DNA of 64,000 nucleotides from an uncultured Subdoligranulum sp. (GTDB taxonomy: Bacteria; Bacillota_A; Clostridia; Oscillospirales; Ruminococcaceae): NCBI RefSeq assembly GCF_937890665.1, contig NZ_CALADU010000095.1, positions 4,339 to 68,338 of the forward strand. The letters are read 5' to 3'. The position numbers and the translations under genes were made by a program. Below the pieces are notes generated by a model. The model did no database searches and was not told where the DNA came from. It was given only the letters and a program-made list of their open reading frames with translations. Every line of letters begins with the position of its first letter. Within the stretch, counting starts at the first letter, position 1. Shown piece after piece: positions 14,847 through 23,657 of the stretch.

Positions 14847-15497
14847 TCATGCCTGTTTGGGGAGCAAATGCGCCCGCGTAAGAGCCGGCTCCAAAGCCAG
14901 ATACAAAACCACCGCGCAAACCGTAGACACCAACGAATTGACCAACGTCACACCGCCGGCAACTTTGATAAGTACCGTGGCCACCTCAACAGGCTGGCCA
15001 AAAATGTACCGGTCCCGGAAGTAGCCAATCAAGGGGTCGGTAAAGACATTGACCAGCAGGCCGCTGAACGCACTGGCGGTCACCATAACCAGATACCGCG
15101 CTTTGCCGTCCCCTTTGCGGTGACCCAGCTTGAAAACACGGTGCGCCGTGAAGCCACAGACGATGCCAATGATAAACTTCAAGATAAAGGTGGTAAAAGC
15201 ATAACCCGGATCCCCGGCGATCACATCGGCCAGCGCCAGACCAATCGCGCCTGCCAACCCGCCCGAAACACCGTCCAGCAGCAAGGCCGTCAACGCCGTG
15301 AAAGTGTTGCCCAGATGAAAGGAAGAACCCCCCGCAAAAGGGATGCGGAAAAACTCGTAGGCCACAAAGCTCAATGCCGCCATAACGCCCACCATGCTGA
15401 TCTTTTGCACGGTAAACTTGGTTTTGGTCAGCGCGGCAATCAGCAGCGCCGCCGCCACCGCGGCAAACAGCAGCAACCACATTGTTGCAGTATCCAT
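14847..15497 (-). CDS. ECF transporter substrate-binding (S) component
   Basis: 216 residues from MDTATMW, preceded by AAGGAGTGG; a longer start at 15530 lacks a site. Six predicted membrane helices. The segment FRIPFAGGSSFHLGNTFTAL, with Gly/Asn-rich loops and a helix-1 Ala-rich motif, is typical of S components of energy-coupling factor vitamin importers. It needs a shared EcfAA'T module encoded elsewhere. It is divergent from a MocR/PdxR-type regulator, which suggests a vitamin B6 or related substrate, but this is only context. No riboswitch was seen in its short leader. Confidence 0.75.
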   Translation of the reverse strand: MDTATMWLLLFAAVAAALLIAALTKTKFTVQKISMVGVMAALSFVAYEFFRIPFAGGSSFHLGNTFTALTALLLDGVSGGLAGAIGLALADVIAGDPGYAFTTFILKFIIGIVCGFTAHRVFKLGHRKGDGKARYLVMVTASAFSGLLVNVFTDPLIGYFRDRYIFGQPVEVATVLIKVAGGVTLVNSLVSTVCAVVLYLALEPALTRAHLLPKQA

Positions 15498-15658
15498 GGT
15501 AAAACCACTCCTTGTATTGATTTTCTCCACCCCTTTTGCGCATGAGGGCGGTTGACAAATTCTTTCCTGCAGGGTATGCTCCTATTATAGCGTTTTCTGG
15601 CTCCGAATAAATGCCCAGTTTTTGATTTTTTTATGGTGCCAGTTGGAGGTGGCTTTTC

Positions 15659-17050
15659 ATGATCGAACTGCATCCCGAGGAGAAAATCCCTCTATACGAA
15701 CAGCTCTATCACGCGCTGGCGGATGAAATCCGCAGTGGTCAGCGAGCGCCCGGCACCGCACTGCCCGGCCGGCGCACCATGGCCGCCCAGCAAGGGGTCA
15801 GCATCAACACCGTGGACAGCGCCTACCAGATGCTGGCCGCGGAAGGTCTGGCAGAGGCCCGGCCACGCAGCGGATTTTATGTGCAAAAGACCTACGGCAT
15901 GCTGCACAATCGCCAAGTGCGTTCCACGCCGGTTTCCGCTGTGCAAGAGCCGGCAGTCCCCGCGCCACGGTATGACCTGTCCACCGGCAGCATCGACACC
16001 GATTTGTTCCCGGCACGCAGTTGGGGACGCATCCAAAAGGAAATGCTTTACCAACGCCCTGAGTTGTTGCAGCGCGGCGAGATGCAGGGGGATGAAGCGC
16101 TGCGGCTCCAGATTGCCCGGTATCTTTCGGCCTATCGCGGCGTCGATTGCACCCCTGAGCAGATCGTGATTGGCGCCGGCATAGAATATCTGCTGGGTTG
16201 TCTGGCACACCTGTTTGCGGGCAGCACCGCCGCGGTGGAAAACCCCGGCTACTCTCGGACCCGGGCCGTGCTGCAGAACAATGGTATCCCCTGTCGGTTG
16301 GTGGACATCGATCAGGAGGGCCTTTCCGCCGAAGCACTGGAAGAAAGCGGCGCCAACCTTTGTTACCTGACTCCCAGCCATCATTTTCCCACCGGCGTAA
16401 CGATGCCCGCCCCACGGCGCGCACAGATTCTGGCTTGGGCGGCAGCGCAGCCGGGGCGATATATCTTAGAGGACGACTATGACTCGGAATTTCGCTTTGA
16501 CACCCGCCCCCTGCCCAGCCTGCAAGGAATGGCCGGTCCCGACGGACCGGTAGTCTATCTGACCACTTTCTCGAAAAGTTTGGCGCCGGGAATTCGCATC
16601 GCCTGCATGGTGCTGCCCCGCAATTTGCTGGCTCGCTACCGACAAGATTTTGCCGTGTATGCCAACACCGTAGGACGTTTTGACCAACAAACCCTTGCCG
16701 AATTTATGGCAGGCGGCTATTTTACCCGTCATTTGGCGCGGATGCGTTTGGTCTACAAGCGCCGGATGGAAGCTTTTGCCGCGGCGCTGCGCTGTCAGTT
16801 GCCGGGTGTCACGTTGGGCAGCGTACACAGCGGACTTCACTTTTTGCTGACGCTGTCCGGGGCTGGCGGAGAAACGGCTATGGTGGAAGCCGCTGCCCGG
16901 GAAGGCGTTCGGCTGCGTGGATTGCGGGAATACTACCTAGCCCGTCCCGAATACTGTCCACCGGACACGGTGGTGGCAGGTTATTCCGCCTTGAAAGAGG
17001 AGGATATTCCCGCCGTAGCCGCCGCATTGGCTCGGGCTTGGATCGGCTGA
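15659..17050 (+). CDS. MocR-type regulator (GntR helix-turn-helix fused to an aminotransferase fold)
   Basis: 463 residues. The N-terminal GntR winged helix (about 1-75; IPLYEQLYHALADEI, LPGRRTMAAQQGVS) is joined to a fold-type I PLP domain (about 100-460). The PLP region shows EDDYDSEFRFD and TFSKSLAPGIR, containing the Schiff-base lysine. MocR proteins sense pyridoxal phosphate or amino acids and control genes such as pdxST, gabTD or uptake systems. It is divergent from an ECF S component, its likeliest local target. A GGAGGTGG site is 8 nt before the ATG. Confidence 0.9.
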   Translation: MIELHPEEKIPLYEQLYHALADEIRSGQRAPGTALPGRRTMAAQQGVSINTVDSAYQMLAAEGLAEARPRSGFYVQKTYGMLHNRQVRSTPVSAVQEPAVPAPRYDLSTGSIDTDLFPARSWGRIQKEMLYQRPELLQRGEMQGDEALRLQIARYLSAYRGVDCTPEQIVIGAGIEYLLGCLAHLFAGSTAAVENPGYSRTRAVLQNNGIPCRLVDIDQEGLSAEALEESGANLCYLTPSHHFPTGVTMPAPRRAQILAWAAAQPGRYILEDDYDSEFRFDTRPLPSLQGMAGPDGPVVYLTTFSKSLAPGIRIACMVLPRNLLARYRQDFAVYANTVGRFDQQTLAEFMAGGYFTRHLARMRLVYKRRMEAFAAALRCQLPGVTLGSVHSGLHFLLTLSGAGGETAMVEAAAREGVRLRGLREYYLARPEYCPPDTVVAGYSALKEEDIPAVAAALARAWIG

Positions 17051-17062
17051 TACAACAAAAGA

Positions 17063-17082
17063 GGGACGACCAACGCCGTCCC
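17063..17082. terminator. short bidirectional terminator between MocR and SPFH genes
   Basis: GGGACG...CGTCCC hairpin with TCTTTTGTT on the minus-strand side, placed between two convergent genes. Confidence 0.5.
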
Positions 17083-17106
17083 GGTCTGTTTGCTGTATCT
17101 TTTGTT

Positions 17107-18000
17107 TTACTTGGCCGCGCCGCCAGAAATTTCCTGAATGGCCGCCACAGTGGCCGCCAGATTCTGCATATCGCTGGGTACAATGAGCTTGGTAGCCTTG
17201 CCGTCGGCCACCTTTTCCATCGCTTCCATGCTGCGCAGCGCCAAGAAGTTATGGTTGGGATTGGCCTCGTTGATCAGCCGGATGGCATCGGCCTGCGCCT
17301 TCTGCACCGTCAGCAGGGCCTGCGCCTCACCTTCGGCCTCCCGAATGCGCTGCTGCTTGACGGCTTCCGCCCGCAGGATTGCCGACTCCTTCTCGCCCTC
17401 TGCACGGGTGATGGCAGCCTGCTTTTCGCCTTCCGCCAACAAGATGGAGGCGCGCTTTTCCCGGTCAGCTTTCATCTGCTTTTCCATGGCCTGCCGAATT
17501 TCCAGCGGCGGTTCGATATTTTTCAGTTCCACACGGTTGACCTTGATGCCCCAACGGTCGGTGGATTCATCAAGGCTGGCGGTGATACGCGTGTTGATGG
17601 CATCCCGGCTGGTCAGCGTTTCGTCCAACGTCATCGAACCGATGATATCACGCAGCGTGGTGGCAGACAAATTTTCGATAGCCTGAATCGGACGGTTGAC
17701 ACCGTAGGCATAGAGCTTCGCGTCAAACACTTGGAAGAACACCACCGTGTCGATCATCATGGTGACGTTATCCCGGGTGATGACCGGCTGAGGCGGGAAA
17801 TCTGCCGCTTCTTCCTTCAGGGAAACTTTGCGGGCCACCCGCTCCACAAAGGGGGTGCGGATATGCAGGCCGGCGCCCCAAGTGTCTTTGTAGACACCAA
17901 GCCACTCGGTCACATAGGCATTGGACTGCGGCACGATGACGATGCAGCGCACCAAAATGATCAGAACCACCACCAACAGTATGGCAAAAATCAGTAACAT
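17107..18000 (-). CDS. SPFH/band 7 membrane scaffold protein (QmcA/stomatin family)
   Basis: 297 residues. An N-terminal membrane helix (about 1-20) precedes the SPFH domain (about 22-190; VPQSNAYVTEWLG, TRDNVTMMIDTVVFFQ). A long Ala/Glu/Arg-rich coiled coil (about 190-245; EGEKQAAITRAEGEKES) and a conserved tail (SDMQNLA) follow. These proteins form oligomeric rings or microdomains in the membrane. It is followed (upstream on the chromosome, first in the operon) by an NfeD-family gene, the common partner of SPFH proteins. Confidence 0.93.
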   Translation of the reverse strand: MLLIFAILLVVVLIILVRCIVIVPQSNAYVTEWLGVYKDTWGAGLHIRTPFVERVARKVSLKEEAADFPPQPVITRDNVTMMIDTVVFFQVFDAKLYAYGVNRPIQAIENLSATTLRDIIGSMTLDETLTSRDAINTRITASLDESTDRWGIKVNRVELKNIEPPLEIRQAMEKQMKADREKRASILLAEGEKQAAITRAEGEKESAILRAEAVKQQRIREAEGEAQALLTVQKAQADAIRLINEANPNHNFLALRSMEAMEKVADGKATKLIVPSDMQNLAATVAAIQEISGGAAK

Positions 18001-18027
18001 AGAGGGACCTCCTTTTTTCTTCCAAAA

Positions 18028-18480
18028 TCAGGCGGTGGCTGTTGTGTCCACAGTCACCGGACATACGATGAGAATCGCGCCATCCACATCGGTGACACGG
18101 CAGGGCGTGCCTTGCGGCATGGGGGCTTCGGCGCGGGCCTGCCAGTCCAAACCATCTACCCGCACACGACCCAAGTATCCTGGCTGAATGTCCACCAACA
18201 CCACACCCTGCTTCCCGATGGTCAGCGGGGAACCATTGGTGACCGGCGCTTTCCGCTGTTTGCGGCGCTTGGCCAGCGTAGGGATCATGATAAGCAGCGC
18301 CACTGCGGAAACCACCGCAAAGACCGCGATCTGCACCGACAGGGATTCAGTGAAGAAACTTACGATCATTGCGGCTGCGGCCCCTGCCGCAAACCAGATG
18401 GACACCAGTGCAGTGGTGGAAGCTTCCAGCACCACAAAAGCGATCACGGCAATCAGCCAAAAAAAGACGTCTGTCGACAT
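18028..18480 (-). CDS. NfeD-family membrane protein
   Basis: 150 residues from MSTDVFFW, chosen because GGAGG lies 9 nt upstream. There are two or three N-terminal membrane helices (about 4-75), then a Lys/Arg-rich link and a C-terminal OB-fold (about 85-145; GKQGVVLVDIQPGYLGRVRVDG). It is the short NfeD1b-type form without a ClpP-like protease domain and pairs with the SPFH gene 27 nt downstream. Confidence 0.88.
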   Translation of the reverse strand: MSTDVFFWLIAVIAFVVLEASTTALVSIWFAAGAAAAMIVSFFTESLSVQIAVFAVVSAVALLIMIPTLAKRRKQRKAPVTNGSPLTIGKQGVVLVDIQPGYLGRVRVDGLDWQARAEAPMPQGTPCRVTDVDGAILIVCPVTVDTTATA

Positions 18481-18647
18481 AGGACGGAACCTCCTTCCGT
18501 ACAGGACCTTCTTTGTCAACACTTTAACATGTTAAACGAAGACTGTCAAGATTCTTACTTGTAAATTTCCCGTTTACCACATAGATTCCGCTTCCTCTGT
18601 ATAGAAGACGTTTTTGCTTGTACGGCAGCCCTTTTTCCGCCAGCAAA

Positions 18648-18685
18648 AAGCGCTTTGGCCGCCGTCCATAGCAGCCAAAGCGCTT
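18648..18685 (-). terminator. intrinsic terminator of the GH13/GlgP operon
   Basis: AAGCGCTTTGGC pairs perfectly with GCCAAAGCGCTT around a 14-nt loop; TTTTTG follows on the minus strand. Confidence 0.85.
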
Positions 18686-18691
18686 CATAAT

Positions 18692-20542
18692 TTAATAGAT
18701 GGAAAAATACCCCACATGAACCGGAGCGTTATCCTCCACCAAAACGGTGAAGCCGCCGGGATTGACTTCGGTGGATTTACCAAAGGCTGTTTCTGCCAAA
18801 AGATGCGGACCACGGTTCAAAATGATCTCCGCCGTCTGCTTCCTGCCCACCCGCCGGTAGTGAAGGATATCCCCTTCGGCACGGACGATTTCAAACCGGC
18901 CGCCGTCAAAGGCATCGCAGCTCTTGCGCAGCCGCGAAAGGGTCTTCATCGGTCCACGCAGCCGTTCCTCGGTGGAATTCCAGTCAAAGTAGGCCCGGTT
19001 GAAGGGGTCCCGGTAGCCTTGCATCCCAATCTCGTCGCCGTAGTAGACGCATGGCACGCCGGGCAGCGTGAAGATCATCGCATACCCCAACAGCATCTTG
19101 CGCAGACCTTCCTCCACTTTGCTGGGCGGGATACGGCGGCCGCTCTGCCAGTAACGGTCCCGGCCGTTGGCAGGTTCCCCTGCTATGGCGGTCAGTGCCC
19201 GCTCTGTATCGTGGGTAGAAAGGAAGTTCATCAGGCAGTGGAGTGCCGGCGGCGGATAGTTCTCACAGATCGTCAGCAGTTGCTCGCTCACTGCCGCCAC
19301 GTCGGCCCCCCGCAGGTAGTCCAATACGGCGTTGCGGAAGGGATAATTCATGACCGTGTCCAGTCCCTTGCCCCGTAGGTAGGTGCGGCGGCGTCCAAAG
19401 GCTTCCTTGGTGGTAGCGTCCTCCCACACTTCCCCTATGAGCAGTTTATCTTCGCCATGGGCTTTGACAGCCTGCCGGATCTTTTCGATAAACTCGTCGG
19501 GCAACTCATCGGCCACATCCAACCGGAAGCCGGAAGCTCCCAGTCCCAGCCATGTATCGATGACGCCGCCCTTACCGCAGACAAATTCCTCGTAGGAGGG
19601 GGAATCTTCCTGCACTTCAGGCAGGGTTTCAAAGCCCCACCAGCAACGATACCCGCTGGGGTAACCGGAATCGAAGTCGTACCAGCTTCGATAGGGCGAG
19701 TGGCGGTCACGATAGGCACCGCCAGGTCCATAGCGGCCTTCCCGGTTGAAATAAAGGGAATCCGATCCCGTATGGCTGAACACCCCATCCAGAATGATGC
19801 GGATGCCCTCCTTTTTGGCGGCAGCGCATAACGCCGCGAAATCGGCGTTGGTGCCCAGCAAGGGGTCCGCCTTGAGGTAGTTGGCCGTATTGTAGCGATG
19901 GTTGGCATGGGCCTCAAAAATCGGGTTGAGATAGATGCAGGTCACGCCCAACTCCCGCAGGTAGGGCAGCTTTTGCTGGATGCCCGCAAAGTCCCCGCCG
20001 TAATAATCCATGTTCAGGTAGCCATCGTCCTGCTCGTTGGGCCAGAAATAGGGCTCACCGGTTTTGTCGGCCCGGTAGATCCGATCGGCAAAAGGCATGG
20101 GTTTATTGGGGATTCCCTCACAAAAACGGTCCGGGAAAATCTGGTACATCGTTCCATTGCGGAACCAGTCCGGTGTGGTGAAGCCTTTTTCGTAGACGGT
20201 CAACTGCCAACTGGCGCCCCCCGTCCAACTAAGCACCCCTTCCCCACCGCCGCCCCGATAAATCTTGCGAAAATCGGTGTACAGGTCGAAATAATAAAAG
20301 TACAATCCCGGTGTGGTCGGTGCGATGCGAAAGGTAAAGTGGTTGACCTGCGGTGTCTGACCGTCAAAATTCATGCGGTAGTGGACAGGGTCCTCCTTGT
20401 CTTTGGTCAGAACCAGATGAGGATCCACATAGCCCAACTGCTCGGGGACGGTCAGGTGAAAGGTCACTTCCTGCCCAGCCTCCACAGCGCCGAAAGGCGT
20501 CTTGCAGGCAGGATCAAAACTGTTGTAATAGGTGTGCGGCAT
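18692..20542 (-). CDS. GH13 alpha-glycosidase (neopullulanase/cyclomaltodextrinase-like), cytoplasmic
   Basis: 616 residues from MPHTYYNSFD; no signal peptide, so it acts inside the cell. An N-terminal beta-sandwich (about 1-130) precedes the GH13 barrel with GVFSHTG, GFRLDVADEL (nucleophile Asp), LIGEVWED (acid/base Glu) and FLSTHDTERAL (transition-state His-Asp). A C-terminal beta domain follows. The family hydrolyses alpha-1,4/1,6 links in maltodextrins or pullulan pieces. The gene lies 69 nt downstream of glycogen phosphorylase, so the two probably debranch/trim and phosphorolyse stored or imported glucans together. Confidence 0.9.
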   Translation of the reverse strand: MPHTYYNSFDPACKTPFGAVEAGQEVTFHLTVPEQLGYVDPHLVLTKDKEDPVHYRMNFDGQTPQVNHFTFRIAPTTPGLYFYYFDLYTDFRKIYRGGGGEGVLSWTGGASWQLTVYEKGFTTPDWFRNGTMYQIFPDRFCEGIPNKPMPFADRIYRADKTGEPYFWPNEQDDGYLNMDYYGGDFAGIQQKLPYLRELGVTCIYLNPIFEAHANHRYNTANYLKADPLLGTNADFAALCAAAKKEGIRIILDGVFSHTGSDSLYFNREGRYGPGGAYRDRHSPYRSWYDFDSGYPSGYRCWWGFETLPEVQEDSPSYEEFVCGKGGVIDTWLGLGASGFRLDVADELPDEFIEKIRQAVKAHGEDKLLIGEVWEDATTKEAFGRRRTYLRGKGLDTVMNYPFRNAVLDYLRGADVAAVSEQLLTICENYPPPALHCLMNFLSTHDTERALTAIAGEPANGRDRYWQSGRRIPPSKVEEGLRKMLLGYAMIFTLPGVPCVYYGDEIGMQGYRDPFNRAYFDWNSTEERLRGPMKTLSRLRKSCDAFDGGRFEIVRAEGDILHYRRVGRKQTAEIILNRGPHLLAETAFGKSTEVNPGGFTVLVEDNAPVHVGYFSIY

Positions 20543-20611
20543 ACAAAGCCCCCTGTTCAGAGTAAAACTGCCGCGGTCAGACGGCCGCGGCAGCAAAATT
20601 ACACAGGGAAA

Positions 20612-23014
20612 TTATTTGACCGGCGTGGCACCCCAGATGTCGCGCGCGTAGTCCATGATGGAACGGTCGGCACTGAAGATGCCCGCATTGGCAATGTTCA
20701 TCAGGCTCATGTGGTTCCACTTCTTCTTGTCCTGGTACAGCTGCTGGACAGTCTGCTGGGCACGGCGGTAATCCTTGAAGTCTGCCATGACCATGTACGG
20801 GTCAGAGTTGCGCAGGTTGTTGGTCACTTCGCTGAAGTTCTCACCATTCCAGCCCTTTTCCAGCATATCCAGAACTGCCATCGCAGTGTTGTCGCCGGAA
20901 ATGAAGGCAGAAGGATGGTATCCCATCCCCTTGAGGGCGTTGACCTCGGGGGTAAGCATACCGAAGATGATCTCGTTGTCATGACCGGCAGCATCGGCAA
21001 TTTCTACGTTGGCGCCGTCCAGCGTGCCGAGGGTGATGGCACCGTTGAGCATGAACTTCATGTTGCCGGTACCGGAAGCCTCGGTGCCAGCCAGAGAGAT
21101 CTGCTCAGAAACTTCAGAGGCGGGCATCAGACGCTCGGACAGAGTGACGCAGTAATCTTCCAGATAGACCACACGCAGCTTATCGCGCACTGCGGGATCC
21201 TCGTCGATCATCTTGCCCAGCTTGCAGATCATACGAATCATCTGCTTGGCCATATAGTAGCCGGGGGCCGCCTTGGCGCCGAAAATATAGGTCTTGGGGG
21301 TGAACTCGGCGTTGGGGTTATTCTTCAGGTAGAGATACTCTGCCGCAATGTTCAGGGCATTCAGATGCTGACGCTTGTACTCATGCATCCGCTTAACCTG
21401 ACAGTCGAAAATCGAATCAGGATCGATGATCTGGCCGGTAGACTTTTGCAGATAGTTGGCAAAAATTACCTTGTTTTCATGTTTGACCTTGGCCAGCTTC
21501 TCCTGCACAGCAGCATCATCGGCAAACTGCTCCAGCTTTTTCAGGTTGGAGGCATCGGTCTTGAAGCCGTCGCCGATGGTTTCCTCCAGCAGGTTGGTCA
21601 GACCGGGGTTGGACGCCAGCAGCCAGCGGCGATAGGCAATGCCGTTGGTGACGTTCTTGAACGCCTTGGGCTTGAACAGATAGTAGTCATGGAAGACGCT
21701 ATCCTTGATGATCTCGCTATGCAGCTTGGAAACGCCGTTGATGGCATGGCAGACATAGGCGCAAATATTGGCCGTGCGCACCTGATTGTCGCCCAAAATG
21801 GCCATATAATTGATCTTGCCGTAGTCGCCGGGGAACGCCTTTTCCAGCTCGATGCGGCAGCGGCGGTCCAACTCGCAGACGATCTGCCAGATACGGGGCA
21901 GCGTGCTGCGGAAGATATCGGCGTTCCACTTCTCCAACGCCTCGCTCATGACGGTGTGGTTGGTGTAGGCAAATACCTTGCGGCAGATATCGAAAGCGGT
22001 ATCCCAGTCGTAGCTGCACTCATCCAACAAAATGCGCATCATTTCGGGGATGGCCACGGTGGGATGGGTGTCGTTCAGCTGGATAGCCACCTTGTCGGGC
22101 AGGTTGTCCAGGGTGCCGTACTGGTTCAGGTGGTTCTGCAGAATGTCGGCAATGGACGCAGCCGAGAAGAAGTACTGCTGACGCAGACGCAGAATCTTGC
22201 CTTCGGTATGGTTGTCGTTGGGGTAAAGGATCTTGGAGATCAGCTCTGCGGAGGCAGACTGGCTGATGGCCGTGTTGTAATTGCCGGCGTTGAAGCTGCT
22301 CATATCAAAGCTGGGCGCCTTGGCCTGCCACAGACGCAGCTTGGAAACACCCTGACTGCCGTAACCGGCCACATACATATCGTTGGGCACGGCGATGACC
22401 GAGTTGTAGTTCTCGTACTTGACGTGATGGAAGCCGCCCTCCCAGGTCTCGATGGCCTGACCGTCAAAACGGATCTCCTGCGCCTGATCGGGATGGGACT
22501 TGATCCACACCTGACCGCCGGGCAGCCAGTTGTCCGCCGTTTCCTGCTGCCAGCCGTCCACGATCTTCTGCTTGAAGATGCCGTACTCGTACAGGATGGA
22601 GTAACCGGTACCGGGGATGCAATCCGTAGCCATACCGTCCAGATAGCAGGCAGCCAGACGGCCCAAACCGCCATTGCCAAGGCCCGCATCGGGTTCCCGA
22701 TCGTAGATGGTATCGATCTTAATGTCGGCATCGGCCAGAACGCTCTCTGCCACCTCGTTCAGCCCAAGGTTGAACAGGCTGGTGCGCAGGCTGCGGCCCA
22801 TCAAAAATTCCATGCAGAGATAATATACCTGCTTTTTGCCCTCGCCCAAGACCTTGGACTGGAACCGCTTCTGGCGGTCCGACATGATCTGGCGGGTGAT
22901 GGAAGCCAAACAACGGTAGATCTGATCGGCGGATGCAGTGTCCAACGTGACATTGCACTCGCTCATCAGAGTATCTTTGAGCATCTTCTCAAACTCACGC
23001 TTGGTATATTTCAA
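20612..23014 (-). CDS. glgP: glycogen/maltodextrin phosphorylase
   Basis: About 800 residues from a TTG at 23014 (LKYTKREFEKML), chosen because AAGGAGAG sits 7 nt upstream; an ATG at 23050 lies before that site. Conserved blocks include MEFLMGRSLRTSL, GLGNGGLGRLAACYLD, LNDTHPTVAIPE, YKRQHLNALN and the PLP-binding EASGTGNMKFMLNG region. It releases glucose-1-phosphate from alpha-1,4 glucans in the cytosol. It is first in an operon with a GH13 enzyme and divergent from zapA. Confidence 0.96.
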   Translation of the reverse strand: MKYTKREFEKMLKDTLMSECNVTLDTASADQIYRCLASITRQIMSDRQKRFQSKVLGEGKKQVYYLCMEFLMGRSLRTSLFNLGLNEVAESVLADADIKIDTIYDREPDAGLGNGGLGRLAACYLDGMATDCIPGTGYSILYEYGIFKQKIVDGWQQETADNWLPGGQVWIKSHPDQAQEIRFDGQAIETWEGGFHHVKYENYNSVIAVPNDMYVAGYGSQGVSKLRLWQAKAPSFDMSSFNAGNYNTAISQSASAELISKILYPNDNHTEGKILRLRQQYFFSAASIADILQNHLNQYGTLDNLPDKVAIQLNDTHPTVAIPEMMRILLDECSYDWDTAFDICRKVFAYTNHTVMSEALEKWNADIFRSTLPRIWQIVCELDRRCRIELEKAFPGDYGKINYMAILGDNQVRTANICAYVCHAINGVSKLHSEIIKDSVFHDYYLFKPKAFKNVTNGIAYRRWLLASNPGLTNLLEETIGDGFKTDASNLKKLEQFADDAAVQEKLAKVKHENKVIFANYLQKSTGQIIDPDSIFDCQVKRMHEYKRQHLNALNIAAEYLYLKNNPNAEFTPKTYIFGAKAAPGYYMAKQMIRMICKLGKMIDEDPAVRDKLRVVYLEDYCVTLSERLMPASEVSEQISLAGTEASGTGNMKFMLNGAITLGTLDGANVEIADAAGHDNEIIFGMLTPEVNALKGMGYHPSAFISGDNTAMAVLDMLEKGWNGENFSEVTNNLRNSDPYMVMADFKDYRRAQQTVQQLYQDKKKWNHMSLMNIANAGIFSADRSIMDYARDIWGATPVK

Positions 23015-23095
23015 AATCGTTCTCTCCTTACTATTTTGTTTTGGGATCACTGATTTTTCCTAAGTTTAACGGCATCCAAAATTGCCATATTATTG

Positions 23096-23124
23096 ATTAT
23101 AGCCACATTTTGGGAATTGCGCAA
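23096..23124 (-). promoter_or_regulatory. promoter of the glgP operon
   Basis: Minus-strand TTGCGC (23119-23124), 17-bp spacer, consensus TATAAT (23096-23101). Confidence 0.75.
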
Positions 23125-23174
23125 GGGAAAATTGCCTCTTTGACGGCTTTTTTACACTTTTCCACAAAAAGGGC

Positions 23175-23203
23175 TTTTGCTGATTGCCGTTTTGTATTAT
23201 AAT
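23175..23203 (+). promoter_or_regulatory. promoter of the zapA operon
   Basis: TTTTGC, 17-bp spacer and TATAAT (23198-23203), 77 nt before the zapA start. Confidence 0.6.
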
Positions 23204-23279
23204 ATTGGTAAGATTTTTCTCGCCTGCCCGTTGACGCAGGATTCAATTTAAACATAAAGCAGGAAGGAGCACAATTTTT

Positions 23280-23657
23280 ATGGGAATGGCTACTTCAAAA
23301 GTACGGCTGAACATCTGTGGGTCCAGCTATGTGGTCAATACCAGCGAGAGTGAAGACTATATGCAGAATCTGGCTGACCGGCTGAATCTGGACATGAACG
23401 AGCTGATGGCCTCCTCCAATTCCGTTTCCATTACCACCGCTGCCGTCATGACAGCGCTGAATTATCGGGACGAACTGGAAAAGGCCAGCGGCAGTGCCGA
23501 TAATATGCGCCGCCAGATCAAGGATTACCTCGAAGATGCCGCCAGTGCCAAGATGGCCGCCGAGGAAGTGCGCCGCGAAAACGCCACGCTGAAACGCCGG
23601 ATCGATGAACTGGAACGCCGTTTGCGCCGTTCCCAGAACAGTCAGGAGATGCCGTGA
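23280..23657 (+). CDS. zapA: cell division protein ZapA
   Basis: 125 residues. The N-terminal globular part (KVRLNICGSSYVVNT, then EDYMQNLADRLN) matches ZapA. A long C-terminal coiled coil (about 68-120, rich in Arg/Glu) follows. ZapA bundles FtsZ filaments at midcell. A GGAAGGAG-type site precedes the ATG. The gene overlaps the U32 peptidase start by 4 nt (ATGCCGTGA), the usual zapA-U32 arrangement in Bacillota. Confidence 0.92.
   Translation: MGMATSKVRLNICGSSYVVNTSESEDYMQNLADRLNLDMNELMASSNSVSITTAAVMTALNYRDELEKASGSADNMRRQIKDYLEDAASAKMAAEEVRRENATLKRRIDELERRLRRSQNSQEMP

Noticed and set aside
19898..23053. 1,051-codon open frame antisense to glgP
   Set aside because: glgP on the other strand has all conserved phosphorylase blocks; the antisense frame is a GC-rich codon-bias shadow.
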